Part shown: positions 10,910 to 22,262 of the stretch, one piece after another | Position numbering within the stretch: position 1 is the stretch's first letter | Layout: each line of letters begins with the position of its first letter | Source of the DNA: Castanea sativa | Taxonomy: Eukaryota; Streptophyta; Magnoliopsida; Fagales; Fagaceae | DNA length: 64,000 nucleotides | NCBI RefSeq assembly: GCF_040712315.1 | Contig: NC_134021.1 | Span: forward strand, 45,261,501-45,325,500 | Direction of reading: 5' to 3' | The notes under the pieces: model-generated | Database searches by the model: none | The model's input: the letters and a program-made list of their open reading frames with translations, nothing else | Told to the model about the DNA's origin: nothing | Position numbers and translations under genes: made by a program

Positions 10910-11637
10910 ATGGCAGCTTTCATCAAATTTCTTTGTGTATTTTTCTTCCTGAGTCTTGTTAGCGAAGGTAAAAGATTCTTGCAGTGCATGCATGCAATAT
11001 ATCCCTGAAATGCAAGGCTTTCTTACTACCATGCATATATACTATTGATTTTACACACTAGCTAGCTAGAGTCACTCCAACATGTTTGTCTTCATTAAAG
11101 ATTTTGATAGTTAATTATTAATGTTTATTTAAAATAAATTTATAATCAGTCAATAAATAACTAAATAAAAATGTCTAAAGATATGAATTAATAATGAGAT
11201 GTTATTGTTAGTGTTTGTGTTCATGCTCCTTAATTAATCAGATATTTCTTTTTTTTATTTTTATTTTTAGACAAGATTAATCAGATATTTCTTAAATTGC
11301 AGGAAATTGTCAATGCTCCTTAAGCAACATATTAGTTGCTCAATCAAAAAGTGAATTAGTTGTACAAAAAAAACCAGTGTGGAATGTGACAATCAATCTT
11401 GACTGCCCATGTACCTTAACAGGTTTGGTATTGAGCAGCAATGGGTTTCAAACTGTATTACCTCTTGACCCTACCGTTGTGATTCAAAAAGGAAACCAAC
11501 TTAATGTTACTGCTGATGGTGGTACGATTGGACCATTTTCTAAAAATACCTTCGCCTACGCTTGGGACACTTCATTTTCATTCACACCAATCATTGGCCA
11601 ACCAAATTGTTCAGGTTTCGTTTCACAGAGTTTATGA
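10910..11637 (+). CDS. TPD1-like small secreted protein, copy 3 (divergent, five cysteines)
   Basis: Exons 10910-10967 and 11303-11637 with a 335-nt GT-AG intron encode 130 residues. The signal peptide core is FLCVFFFLSLVS, and the mature part begins NCQCSLS. It aligns without gaps to copies 1 and 2 through residue 89 or so. Conserved blocks are KPVWNVTIN, CPC, NGFQTV and YAWDTSFSF. Two cysteines of copies 1 and 2, at residues 65 and 86, are Ser and Leu here. The protein runs seven residues past the usual final NCS. It is a TPD1-family member, predicted extracellular, with unknown target. The paired cysteine loss suggests loss of one disulfide with the frame kept open, so it may be functional with an altered fold. 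The intron is short and free of the Tourist-like repeats of copies 1 and 2. Confidence 0.85.
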
Positions 11638-12101
11638 TGTTCTTGGTGGATTCACTTTACATGATTTCTGCTGACATGGTCAAAATAAGAGCTTAAATTT
11701 TATTTGTATGAGATTTTAATTATGTGATCTACCTTAAAAGGATATAATATATATCGTTGGATAGCATTGAATTTCACCTTGGTCTTGTTCTTTCATGGCA
11801 TTTATCTCTCCTTAGTCCTTTCATTTTTTTGTGTCGCAGCGTCTTTTTTTTTTTTTTTTTTTGGGATCTTAAGTAGTAATGTATGGGACTGAAAATTGCA
11901 TTGTGGTAATCAAGCTACATATAGTACCCAAATCAGTCTGTAATGTGGCCTACTTTTCCACGTAGGCCGGGTGTGTGGCTAATGTGACCAAAAAAAAAAA
12001 ACGCAATTTTTTTTTATTACCAAAAAAAAAAAAAATTCAATTTCGGTTCTTGTTAGGTTTTTTTTTTTTTTTTTTTTTTGAGAAAGGTTCTTATATTAGT
12101 A
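11638..12101. other. 3' flank of copy 3
   Basis: Presumed 3' UTR, then poly-T and poly-A tracts. Nothing else is recognised. Confidence 0.5.
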
Positions 12102-12120
12102 ATTACAAGTCCGAAAGGAT

Positions 12121-12581
12121 ATATGGGGAACATTGGTGTGGCCACAAGCTTTATTGCAGAATGTTGGGCCGTGAGGGATGGTCTGCTCTTGGCATCCCAG
12201 CTGGGAATAGCATAGCTTGCTGTTGAACCGGATGCTAGAGTAGTTGTTGATCTTGTTGCTTCTAAAAACCATTCTAACAAATATTACTCTCCTCTTCTTA
12301 ATGATTGCAGATCCCTCCTCACTCGGTTCAGGCAAGTCAGAATCAACCATGTGTATAGGGAAGGGAATAGGTGTGCAGACAAACTAGCCAAGGAAGGATG
12401 CTCCTTAGAAGTGGATTTTGTTGTTTTAGATAGTCCTTCCTCTGCTGAACTTTGTAATATTTTGTATTTTGATGCTGCAGGCATGTACTCAGGAAGGCGC
12501 TTAGACAATACTCTGGCCACTTTGGCTTCTTAGTTTAATATTACTTTACCTTTTAACCAAAATATATATATATATATATAT
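12121..12581 (+). mobile_element. 5'-truncated LINE fragment carrying an RNase H domain
   Basis: The insert is bounded by a 19-bp target duplication with one mismatch, ATTACAAGTCCRAAAGGAT (12102-12120 and 12582-12600), and ends in an AT-dinucleotide tail. From about 12141 to 12533 one frame encodes the second half of a plant LINE-type RNase H (RVT_3 family). Visible motifs are AECWAVRDGLLLAS, VEPDARVVVDL, a long RSLLTRFRQV helix and HVYREGNRCADKLAKEG. One in-frame TAG (about 12213) interrupts it. L1-type plant elements carry this domain near the end of ORF2, so only the element's 3' end was inserted. It is dead. Confidence 0.85.
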
Positions 12582-12600
12582 ATTACAAGTCCAAAAGGAT

Positions 12601-14247
12601 GCTACCAATTTCGGTTCCTGCAGTCCAAAAAAATGATGTCATTTTGGATTTTCCAAAAACCAAAAACTAGATTGTAACTCGGAGTTATGCATAGAAACAT
12701 TAAACAATAGTCATAAAAAACAAAAGAATTGAATTTCCTTCAATATTTATTCGGATTTTGTTAATTATAATTTATTATTAGTTGAATAAATATTGTGAAT
12801 ATTGATATTGAATATCAAATTGGAGGTGGAACTCCAAGGTGTGGTAAAGCGAACAAAATTGGAAGGTGGGGGGGGGGGGGGGGGTGGGAGGAAGAGGTTG
12901 AAAATCAGAGCTAGGGACAATCTCCTCCTTGCTCTACTGTTGCGTTAGGGATGATCAATTATCACATACGTGAATATTCTAGCTACGTCCTGTGCTATTG
13001 TGACTATCAAATTATTAACAAAAAAAAAAATTGAATATAAATTTATGGCGGTGTTCTTCCATTTCAAATATTAGGAAATTGTCAAAATAGTAGAAAGGAC
13101 ACAACAATTGGTATACTTTGTTTTGGTAGCATGTAGCAAAACCCAGTTCCCATCCTTACAAGCAGATACAAGCCCACAAAAAATAAGAAGCAAATCAAAC
13201 AAAACCCACAAACAAATCATAAGCAAATAAAACGGAACCCACGAAGGCACAGATAAACCTAGACAATCCTATCAATATTTTGTGATTCAAATTTACAATT
13301 GATGGAAGAGACAAATAGAGACGTTTAAGAGGACAAGACGAGTCGAGAGAGGCAAACTTGAGCACTAGGAGTGATGGTAGCTTTAGTTTCAGCTTGAATA
13401 AGAATGTAGAAGAGAGCGTTTCTTTGAAGAAGAACGCGAGAGGATTTGAAATCAAGGGATTTGGATGCCTCAAATCCTGGATATATGGAAAGGATTTGGA
13501 TTTGGGCCCCTCAAATCCAAATCAAAGGGATCCAAATAGGATGCCAACAAATAGATTCAGTGATTTACCCAAGAACATCAACGATGAAGGTTGGAAAGAA
13601 GAGACGGTGAAAGAGAAGAACCTGCTTCATATCAGATGCAATGTGAGAGAGAAGAAGAACCGTATGTTTTTTCTATTTTTGGTTTTATATGTTAACCCGA
13701 TTGACCGGTAACTAATATTCTATTCAAATTATACAAAAGACTAAGATTGAAACAAGTAAATTTAATGGTTGAAATTCACGTTTGTACCATTCCTCCCAAA
13801 AAATAGAGGAGGTACAAGAGAATGACCCTTTATCTAATCATTATCTATTTACCTAATTCCTAATAACAAAAATACCATTTTAAATGGTAAGAAAGCTTAA
13901 TGACATTCCCTCCTCAATTATACCCTTGTCCTCGTGGGTAACTTTTGGAAGGCTCTCTCTCTCTCTCTCTCTCTTAACAATCTTCAAGTTTGTCTTCTTT
14001 TTATTGACAAACTTATGTTTCTCCTCCAAAATGATAACAAGCTAAAGAAAGTATTTCCTTTTCTCAAATATATTTGAAATTCAATCATTTTTCCATCTGA
14101 CAAATTACATCAGTAGGATTTTTTTTATCACCATTAAAGTGGAGCAAATTAAACTAAGCTAGCTTCGAGTTGATTATGTTGAATGAACTACTTGGTTTTT
14201 ACTAGTTTGGCCATTAAGATATCCTGATTCTTTTAGATTGTGCAAAT
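12601..14247. other. Intergenic stretch without recognised gene
   Basis: A poly-G run (about 12866-12885) and a CT microsatellite (about 13951-13972). ORFs on both strands near 13195-13711 show no recognisable domain, and the + ORF at 13358-13711 is Lys/Asn-rich and unconvincing. About 80 bp at 13060-13140 (GGAAATTGTCAAAATAG, ACACAACAATTGGTATA) recurs at 25660-25740, next to the decayed LRK exon, and marks an undefined repeat. Confidence 0.5.
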
Positions 14248-15349
14248 CTTCAACTCGATCACAACTTTGGCTACCTGCAAGTTGATTACATCTTGATTTG
14301 TTTCAGCCACATAAATCTTCAACTTGAATATTACTTACACTATCCGCAAATTGATCAAGGTGAGTATTCAATACAGCGAATATCTCTTGCACCTTTTTAA
14401 GCATGCATTGTTGCCATAAACCAAAATCACCAGGCTTAGCTCCTACATGCTTAATCATGAATTGTCCATAACACGGGCTCTGATATCAGTTGTTATGAGC
14501 ACAGATTTTTCTTTTTGTTAATTGCTTCAAGGAAAAACAAGGCCTTCAAGTTTGCTGATGAAATGTACTATTTTGTGTGAATTCATACTTCTAATGCAAA
14601 ACTTCTCCCAATAACAATATTTTTCAGCATGTTTTCTTATTTATCATCAAGCCATAGAAAATAGATGGCTTCACAAGAAAATTATAACATTAAAATTCAA
14701 TAGAAACGCAATCGTTATCTATTACAAGCAGATAAAATTTATTGCTTATTGGTGTCGTAGTGGGGTTGGTTTTTTTTTTAATTTTTAATTTTTAATTTTT
14801 TTTTTTAATGATGGCAGCTTGAAATAGTCTCAACTCTCTCTCTCTCTCTCTCTCAAACCGAAAATATTTTTTGTAAGACAATTATTGTCAATTTCGGGTA
14901 AAATGTCTTGATGATTGTTTGTGGTTTGGGCTGGGTTATTAAAATTGTTGATGATTGTTGTTGGGTTGATGATTTTCGGTAAAAGGGTTTTTTTGTCAAT
15001 AGATTTTAATTTTATTTATCTTTTGGTCTTGGTCTTCATTTTGGAGGGGGACAAGTTTTTTGGAAGAGGGGGCCGAAGTTTTGTTTTCTTAGACCCAAAT
15101 TGAATTAAGGAGTAATATATAACTGTATACATATATCTTTTTCAATGTCAGAGGGGCCCTTCAACATGAAGTCTGAAAATTTGCTCTGTTATATATTTAA
15201 GCTGAACAAAATTATTTCAAAAGAAGAAAAAAAATTATCAAGGCAATTATTTCTTTTGACTTATTTCTGCTATACATGAAGGAAATTATTTCATCTTCCT
15301 CAAAAAAAAAAGGCAATAATTTCATTTGATAAAAAAATCATTATAAATT

Positions 15350-15537
15350 GAGAAATGCTACGTTTACACTATTTTTACAATACTTTCACAACAAATTATA
15401 AGTGGTAAATTATTATTTGTTTTAATTTGATTCCACAATTTAAATTACTTTTTTACCTATATGTAACAATGAATAACTTGTCTCTTAGGATTTTGTTGCG
15501 AAAGTGTTGTAAAAATGTTGTGGACGTAGTGTTTCTC
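15350..15537. mobile_element. MITE, family M1
   Basis: Duplicate of 1087-1272, with the same termini and point differences only. Confidence 0.75.
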
Positions 15538-15565
15538 TTATAAATTAGACAATTGTAAAAGTATA

Positions 15566-15746
15566 AGAAAAATGTTATGTCTACAATATTTTCACAAAAA
15601 AACCATTAGTAACATATTGTTACAGATTGTTATTGGTGGACAAACAGTAATTTTAGTAGTAGGTCTCTAATTATGACCAATAGTAACTTAATACTTTTGA
15701 TTTGCTGTAAAAATATATTGAAAATATTGTGGACGTAACGCTTCTC
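15566..15746. mobile_element. MITE, family M1
   Basis: Duplicate of 1301-1512 without its poly-T interruption. The right end is GTGGACGTAACGCTTCTC. Confidence 0.7.
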
Positions 15747-16042
15747 AATAAACTAGACTAGCAGTGTGCAGTATAGTTTTTAGCTTTAATTCTTAAGATT
15801 TTTTTTTTTTTGGTGAACTCGCTTTAATTCATAATCCTAAATCACGGATTTGTCATAACTATGACTCTATGAGAAGTTCACAAATATATGAGATCAAATA
15901 TGATTAGTGGTAGAACTAGAAAATTTGTTCAGGGGGCCAAGCTAAATATAAAAAATTAAAAAAAATCCAAAAAATAACCTTTTAACAAATGAAATTTTCT
16001 TACATATATCAAATTATATATATATATATATATAATATTAAT

Positions 16043-16846
16043 TGTAATAGAACAATTTGTACCTAGACCCAACCTTGTGATGGGTGCAGACCCAAAAAAC
16101 CTTATACAATGAAATTTGTAGAGCGTGGGCTTGAAACCTAGGTTTTATGGATAGTGGATAACAAGTATGGTGAGCTAGATTGCCAATACATGCACAATGA
16201 GATGATAAAGTGACGAAAACTCTCCTCGAACGTAAGCTGATGATGACTTGTATTGCTTTTTCTTCTTTCAACAATAAATTATAGTTGAAGATGAAGCGTA
16301 CAGTGTTTCTCTCTTTCTTTTTTCCCTCTTCCTCTGTTGAATGTTTTTCTTTTCCTTTTATATCATCTTCCTTCTTCCTACCATCTTCCACGTATGGACC
16401 AGATCACCAATTTAGGTACTTGTCATATCCACCGCCTTCTTGAAGTCCTCAAACAATAGCTGTAACACTGATCATTACTATTCAGAGGTCATTTCCCCAT
16501 TAATGTGGCCAGAGAGGTAGGTGCAGAATCTTTAATGCGGTGGTAGCAGCTTTCTTTAAGATATTTCCTGCTAACTCCCTCTCTCAGTGCCCATATGGAA
16601 CACGTCCTCCCTCACCAGAACTCCAAGAACTCCCTTATATACATCGGGGTGTATGGTATAACCTGTACTTCCTACATTCGAGAAGATCTCCCTCCTCGGA
16701 CTATTTCCACCAACTTCTTTCGTAATAATTTGCTTGTGGATTTCATATTCAATACAGGCATTACCACTAAGACCTCCTCAGACGAGTTAACATCCTCGGA
16801 CCAAGCCCAAGGCCCAAAAACATATTCTGACCCTTCTGCCCCCACA
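16043..16846 (-). mobile_element. Solo LTR of a Ty3/gypsy-type element
   Basis: An 804-bp insert starting TG and ending CA with a perfect 5-bp target duplication TTAAT (16038-16042, 16847-16851). The left duplicate has the empty site (about 1782-1796). Read on the minus strand it begins TGTGGGGGCAGAAGGG and resembles the LTRs at 30428 and 33901, with several CCTCGGA/TCCGAGG motifs. No primer binding site or internal region is present, so it is a solo LTR from LTR-LTR recombination. ORFs within it are not genes. Confidence 0.9.
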
Positions 16847-17209
16847 TTAATAAATAATTAAAGAATTTTACTCCTAATTACCATGAAATCAACATCTATT
16901 ATTTCTTCTAAAATGATAAAATTTCATATCTCTAATTTTTTTCAAATTAAAATTTTTTTTTAAAAAAGAAAAATTTTATTAAAATGAATTTACTTATATA
17001 TTTCTAAGACATATTATCATGGTATAAGAATAATTATTAGAGGAAAAAAAATAGCGTATTAATAATATATAAAATTTTCCATTTTAATCAAATACATTAC
17101 ATACATTTCGAATTAATGAGTTATTAATATTATAAGAGCAATTAGATGAAACAAAAATGAAGCATTAACTATCTAAATAAATGAGTTACATGTTTTTAGA
17201 AAAATCTAG

Positions 17210-17293
17210 GGATTCAGATCCTCTAAATTTCCTAGGGTACTCTACCAATAGATTTTTGTAAAATACCCTAGGAAATCTAGAGGATCTGAATTC
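17210..17293. mobile_element. MITE fragment (family M3), left of a micro-inversion
   Basis: Starts GATTCAGATCCTCTAAATTT and ends with the complementary AAATCTAGAGGATCTGAATTC, so it is a short, nearly perfect palindrome. It is absent from the left duplicate. Confidence 0.78.
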
Positions 17294-17343
17294 AAAGAAA
17301 TTATCTTTAGATATAAATGTAAATGACAGCCCCTCTAGATTTT

Positions 17344-17621
17344 GGATTCAGATCCTCTAGATTTCCTAAAATACTCTACCAAATAGATTTCCTTAATTCT
17401 TAACCATTTTTTAATGATTTAATGGTCTAGATTCTGCCATGTCAGTATTCCAATAACAATAATCTTAATTATTTTGTTTGCAACATTATTTTATTATTTT
17501 AAGAATATTATTAGTAGAATGCTAACATGGCAAAATCTATACCATTAAATCATTAAAAAGTGTTTAGGATTTAAGGAAATCTATTGGTAGAGTATTCTAA
17601 GAAATTTAGAGGATCTGAATC
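17344..17621. mobile_element. MITE (family M3), about 278 bp, right of a micro-inversion
   Basis: Ends GGATTCAGATCCTCTAGATT and AATTTAGAGGATCTGAATC. Arms of about 100 bp pair through CTACCAAATAGATTTCCTTAA and its complement. The interior is AT-rich. The 50 bp between this and the preceding element are inverted relative to the left duplicate. Confidence 0.8.
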
Positions 17622-17769
17622 TAATTTCTTTTACCAAAAATGTAAGAGGAATGAGAGATTTTTAAAAAGTTTGAGCCCCCATAGCATTATCACCAAGAAG
17701 TAACCATATTTGCTTAACATTTAATGCTAGTTTGATTCATAATCTTAATTCTAATGGTCTTTCTAAATA

Positions 17770-17910
17770 GGAAAATATATAGCTTTTAAAGTAAAAGATC
17801 AAGGCAATTAACTTGTTTGATTAAAAAATCACTATAAATTAGACAAAGTCCTGTAACATTACATTCAGAAAAAAGAAGAGAAACTAATTTCATCAGAAAA
17901 GTGTTTAACA
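17770..17910 (+). promoter_or_regulatory. Proximal promoter of TPD1-like copy 2
   Basis: TATAAATTA at 17833-17841, 78 bp upstream of the ATG, with the same upstream block as copy 1. Confidence 0.7.
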
Positions 17911-19646
17911 ATGGCTACTTTCATCAAATTTCTTTGTGTACTTTTCGTCCTCAGTCTCGTTGGCAAAGGTAAAGGATTCTATCAATGCATACAATCCTGA
18001 AGGCATTTCTTTGTTTTAAACAAAAAGATGATATTATATGAAAATTAACATTTTGTTTTATAATAGGAAGGCATATGAACGATTATTGTATTTTGAATGT
18101 TTTTGGATGTAAGGATTGGCCATGCTATCTGATCCATCGCAATCTTTCTACCATATATAATATTCACGTCTTTTGAATATGTTTTTAAAGATTTTTATTA
18201 TGTTTATTTTATTAATTATGATATCTTTAGCCCCTGTCTAGGAGGAGAGAATGATATGGAATGAAAATGAATGAAAAGATTAATTTTAGAATATTCTTCA
18301 TTTTCTTTGTTTGTGAGTTTTAATGGAGGGAATGGAAAGTATACTCCCTTCTTTGGGAGTTTATGTGGGAGGAAATGAAATGGGTATGAGAGAATACTCA
18401 TTCTTCTCTATTTTCTTAAAACCTCGAATTTTCATTCCCCCCGAAATTAGGAAAAATGAGAGGGAATGAAATTAGATTTAATGAATTTCTTACTAAAACT
18501 CCCAAAATACCCCTATATGTTCAACCTTTTATTTTAAAATAACGATCTAATAGTAATATTGTCATAAAATGATTCCATTAAATTCCTTCTGTGTTACTCC
18601 CAAATAAGATTGCTTAAGCCTCGTTTGGGAGGGGGGAATGGAATGGAATGGAAAAGAATGAAAAATAATAATTTTAGAATACTCTTTCCTTCTCTTGTTT
18701 GGGAGTTTTAATGGAGGACTTTGTTTGGGAGTTTAAATGGGAGGGAATTAAATGGGTTAGAAGGAACACTCATTCCTCTCTGTTCCCTTAAAACCTCAAA
18801 TTTTCATCCCCCGAAATTGGTAGGAACACTCATTCCTTTCCATTCTTTTGTTTTAAAACCTCTAATAAAAGTTACTAAATTCCATTTCATTCCATTTTAT
18901 TCTTTTCCCTTCATTTCTTCTTTAAATGCATTTCATTTCATTTCATTCCATTTCTTTTCATGCTCTTATGATCATTTCATTCCATTTCTTTTCATGTTCT
19001 TATGATCATTTCATTCCATTCCCTTATGAACTTCCAAACGAAGCCTTAAATTCCATTAATTTTCATTCCTTTATATTAAAATATCTAATCAAAGTTACTT
19101 AATTTCATTCTATTTTAATTTTTTTCCATTCCTTTGCTTTAGTTAAATACGTTCCATTCCTTTCCATTCCCTTATGATCATTCCATTTCATTTCGTTTCA
19201 TTCCCCTTATGAACTCCCAAACGAAGCCTTAGAGTCAGGATTATTGCCAATTTCAGTGTTCATGTTCATATATGTTGTTCATGCTTTTGAATTTGATTTA
19301 GCATTTTGAATTTGTTCATGTTTATTTAATTGTAGGAAATTGTCAATGCACCCTAAGCCAAGTAACCATCAAACAATCCAAAACTGGAGAAGTAGTGCAA
19401 CAAAAGCCTGTGTGGAGTGTGACAATCAACAATGGCTGCCCTTGTTCCCAATCAGATTTGAAATTGTCTTGCAATGGGTTTCAGACTGTGAAACCGGTTG
19501 ACCCTTCGGTCTTGTCTCAATCCGGCAATGAATGCCTTGTTAACAATGGTCTGCCAGTTCAACCATCTTCTTCAGTTAGCTTCACCTATGCTTGGGACAC
19601 TTCATTTTCATTCCAACCACTTTCTTCCCAAATCAATTGTTCTTAA
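17911..19646 (+). CDS. TPD1-like small secreted cysteine-rich protein, copy 2
   Basis: Exons 17911-17968 and 19336-19646, intron 1367 nt with GT-AG borders, 122 residues. The protein is identical to copy 1: a signal peptide of about 20 residues, seven mature cysteines, LSCNGFQTV, ECLVNNG and YAWDTSFSF. Across the 369 coding bases I count three differences from copy 1, all synonymous third positions, while the introns and flanks differ by many substitutions and indels. The role is inferred only from the family: a secreted TPD1-like peptide, possibly a ligand of a leucine-rich-repeat receptor kinase. The intron carries the same Tourist-like GGAATGG-rich elements as copy 1, so those insertions predate the duplication. 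Confidence 0.88.
18225..19225. repeat. Nested Tourist-like / GGAATGG-rich elements in intron of copy 2
   Basis: Counterpart of 2810-3775. The terminal motifs GCCTCGTTTGGGAGG (about 18618) and ACTCCCAAACGAAGCCTTA (about 19213-19231) are better preserved here and show the inverted ends clearly. Confidence 0.6.
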
Positions 19647-20417
19647 GGAGGTTTCTCAAAGTGCCTAATGTTTTTAGTAAATTCATTTAAATTAGATGAT
19701 TTTTCATCTAAGTAAGAGTTTTATTGTTGTACTCGATTTGAATTATGTGGTCTACGTTAATAATAATATCATCGGAAGCATGAAATTTTGATTTTCAAAC
19801 CTTTTTGTGTTGTAGCAAATGTTTTTGTAGTGTAGTTTATTGCTTTTGTTTTTTTCCCATATAACCCATTACATCTAGAAGTCTTTGAATAGAATTTATC
19901 TTGTAATCCGTCCTCCCCCCCCCCCCCCCCAAGGAAAAAATATAATGCCTTTCATCAGCTAAATAAATATCATTCTCTTCTTAAAAAAAAATATCATTCA
20001 TTAGGTAAATGTCTTCATTACCTTATTAAAATTTAAATTCGTACTTCAAAATAATTAATATTCCCCCAAGAAAAAATGATAATATTATTATTGAAATATC
20101 ACTTGAATTTAAACGAAAGAAAAAAACTTTTTTCAAGTAATTAATTAAATGAATTTTTTCTATAAAAAAAAAAAACTTGTCTCTTTTACCTAATATTTCA
20201 CAAAAAATTATATAGGTATAAACCATTTTCATTTTCCTATAATAAATCATGGAATATATAAATAGTAAGTGAGAGATACCTAAAAAAAAGATTATAACAA
20301 AAGACAAAACCAGAATTCAAAATTGTATAAACAAAAACACACAACTAAGTTTTTTTTTTTTTTCAATCACAAAACCAAGTACATGAACTTAACACCATTG
20401 ATTTCCATAGTTTGAGT

Positions 20418-20597
20418 TAGGGGTGTACAGTCAACCCACTAAAACCGACCTAACGTAACCCAACCTGCTGGGTTGGGTCAATTTTTAGTGGCTGGTGAGT
20501 TGGGTTTAGTTATAATTTTTTTTTTTAATAATGGGTCAGGTTGGGTGCGGGTCACAACATTTACAAACCCGCCTAACTCGACCCAACCCACCAATAT
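20418..20597. mobile_element. Truncated hAT-like element
   Basis: Left part of the element that is complete at 4996-5658. It starts TAGGGGTGTACAG and is cut at 20597, where the segmental duplication ends. Confidence 0.65.
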
Positions 20598-21092
20598 ACG
20601 TGGAATTTAGCTACTAGACACTAACAGAGATGCCGCTTGTGTCCTGTTTTTGTGTGCTTAACACAAAATAGCTGCCATATAATTATATAGACTATAATAG
20701 AGATTTCCATGAAAGTTCTATGGACCATAACTGTGTTTTGTTTAGGTTGGTGACAGTACCCTCCAATGTGAAAACATGAATTTCTATCACACGATTACAT
20801 TAAAAAAATACGAATAAAATCTCAAATGTGAAAGAAGAAAAAAATGACACTACCAGTAAAAATTGTATTCAAATTTGTAATTGTATGGAACCGCAGCTTC
20901 ATGAAGCTATTTTTTGGCTGGCTTCAATTGAACATGAAGGTGCATGGAACATTGTACACAACACCCACTTTATCATACAAATGGTGAGACTTTCTAATCA
21001 ATCAGTCTTTTTTGTGTGTATGTAATTAATTATTGGAAAAAAAAAAAATTTTGAGAAGGATAATTATTGGATACATGATTGCATATAAGATA

Positions 21093-21124
<32 letters not shown>

Positions 21125-21350
21125 GTCAGTGCCGTCACTAAGGACCATATAATCTTCTACAGCTAGGGAAACTTCTCATCATCTTCGCAGTTAGACGTAA
21201 GACTAAGGCCAGTTGACAGAGATCAATTGTCCTACTTTGAGTTACGTGTTTTAATTTTCTACCATTTTGTTTTGGTTATTAGTGCGAATGAGATGCCAGA
21301 TTAATTGTATGGTCTTGGTCAACTAAAACATAAATCTTCTTTCCCAGATT
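20598..21350. other. Intergenic stretch without recognised gene
   Basis: Holds a long poly-T tract (about 21101-21124) and a 65-codon ORF (20828-21025) without recognisable domain. Confidence 0.5.
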
Positions 21351-21351
21351 A

Positions 21352-22262
21352 ATTGTATTTCTCTCTCCACTCAAAACATAAAAAACTAAAGAATCAAGAG
21401 AAAAGAAGATTTAAATGCTAGGTTTTCTAAAAATTAAAAACATTTAACCAAAACAATCATCCAACCAAAATTAAGAACATTTAACCAATCTCAATAACTT
21501 CATTTTCTTCTCTTCATTAGCACAATAAAAACAATCCAACTACTACACATGGCTTCTCTTCAATAACTTGTTGTATCTATTCCTTGATGATTCTCTGAAC
21601 CTTTTAATGGCGTGCTGAGGTTTATGAACGTGCAGATTTCTTCTCTGAGGTTTACGAACTTGCAGATTTCTTCTCTGAGGTTTATTTGATGAAAGTCTGT
21701 TGTGAAATCATATTCACCAATATAGGCAAGTATTGGCTTTGTTAATAAACGGTATTTATGAAATTAATTATATATGCGTTTATTTAATGACTTTGCAAAA
21801 TGATCCTAAATTGTTTTCTGTGATCTGTACTTGATTTATTATGGTAATGAAAGTTGGAATGGTAGATAAAGTTGTTCGAACATAATGCCGTTTGGATGGG
21901 TTCGATGATAATTGGGGATATGCAATATCTAACCTAGTGTTTTGGAATATCTCAACAGAGAAGAAATGAAAATCTGCAAGTTCGTAAACCTGCGCACGCT
22001 GTCAAAAGGTTCAGAGAATCATCGTGGAATAGATACAATAAGTAATTGAGGAGAAGCCATGTGTAGTAGTCAGATTATTTTTATTGTGCTAATGATGAGA
22101 AGAAAATGGATTTATCAAGATTGATTGAACGTTCTTAATTTTGGTGGGATAATTGTTTTGGTTGAATGTTTTTTATTTTTACAAAACTTAGTTTTTAGAT
22201 CCTTTTTTCTCTTGATTTTTTAGTTTTTTATCTTTTGAGAAAAGAGAAACACAAAAAGGTAA
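21352..22262. mobile_element. Fold-back element with arms of about 300 bp
   Basis: The left arm (about 21352-21685) and right arm (about 21956-22262) are inverted copies. Landmarks include ACTACACATGGCTTCTC, paired with GAGAAGCCATGTGTAGTAG, and AGAGAATCATCG, paired with TGATGATTCTCTGAACC. A spacer of about 270 bp separates the arms. No transposase is seen and the ends are not sharply defined. Class unknown, perhaps Mutator-like by arm length. Confidence 0.72.

Larger units (their letters stand above)
14248..20597. repeat. Segmental duplication, right copy
   Basis: Counterpart of 1-5176. It is longer because of a solo LTR (16043-16846) and two related MITE insertions with a small inversion between them (17210-17621). 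Homology ends inside the hAT-like element that is complete in the left copy. Confidence 0.93.

Noticed and set aside
13358..13711. 117-codon ORF on +
   Set aside because: No recognisable domain, Lys/Asn-rich, and overlapped by an equally long minus ORF. Left as unassigned sequence.
16540..16861. Overlapping + ORFs inside the solo LTR
   Set aside because: LTR sequence of this family does not encode protein. The frames end at the LTR boundary and have no family match that I recognise.
18721..19005. 94-codon ORF within the copy 2 intron
   Set aside because: It translates the TTCCATT-rich repeat (Phe/His/Ser runs) and lies between the two spliced exons of a better supported gene.
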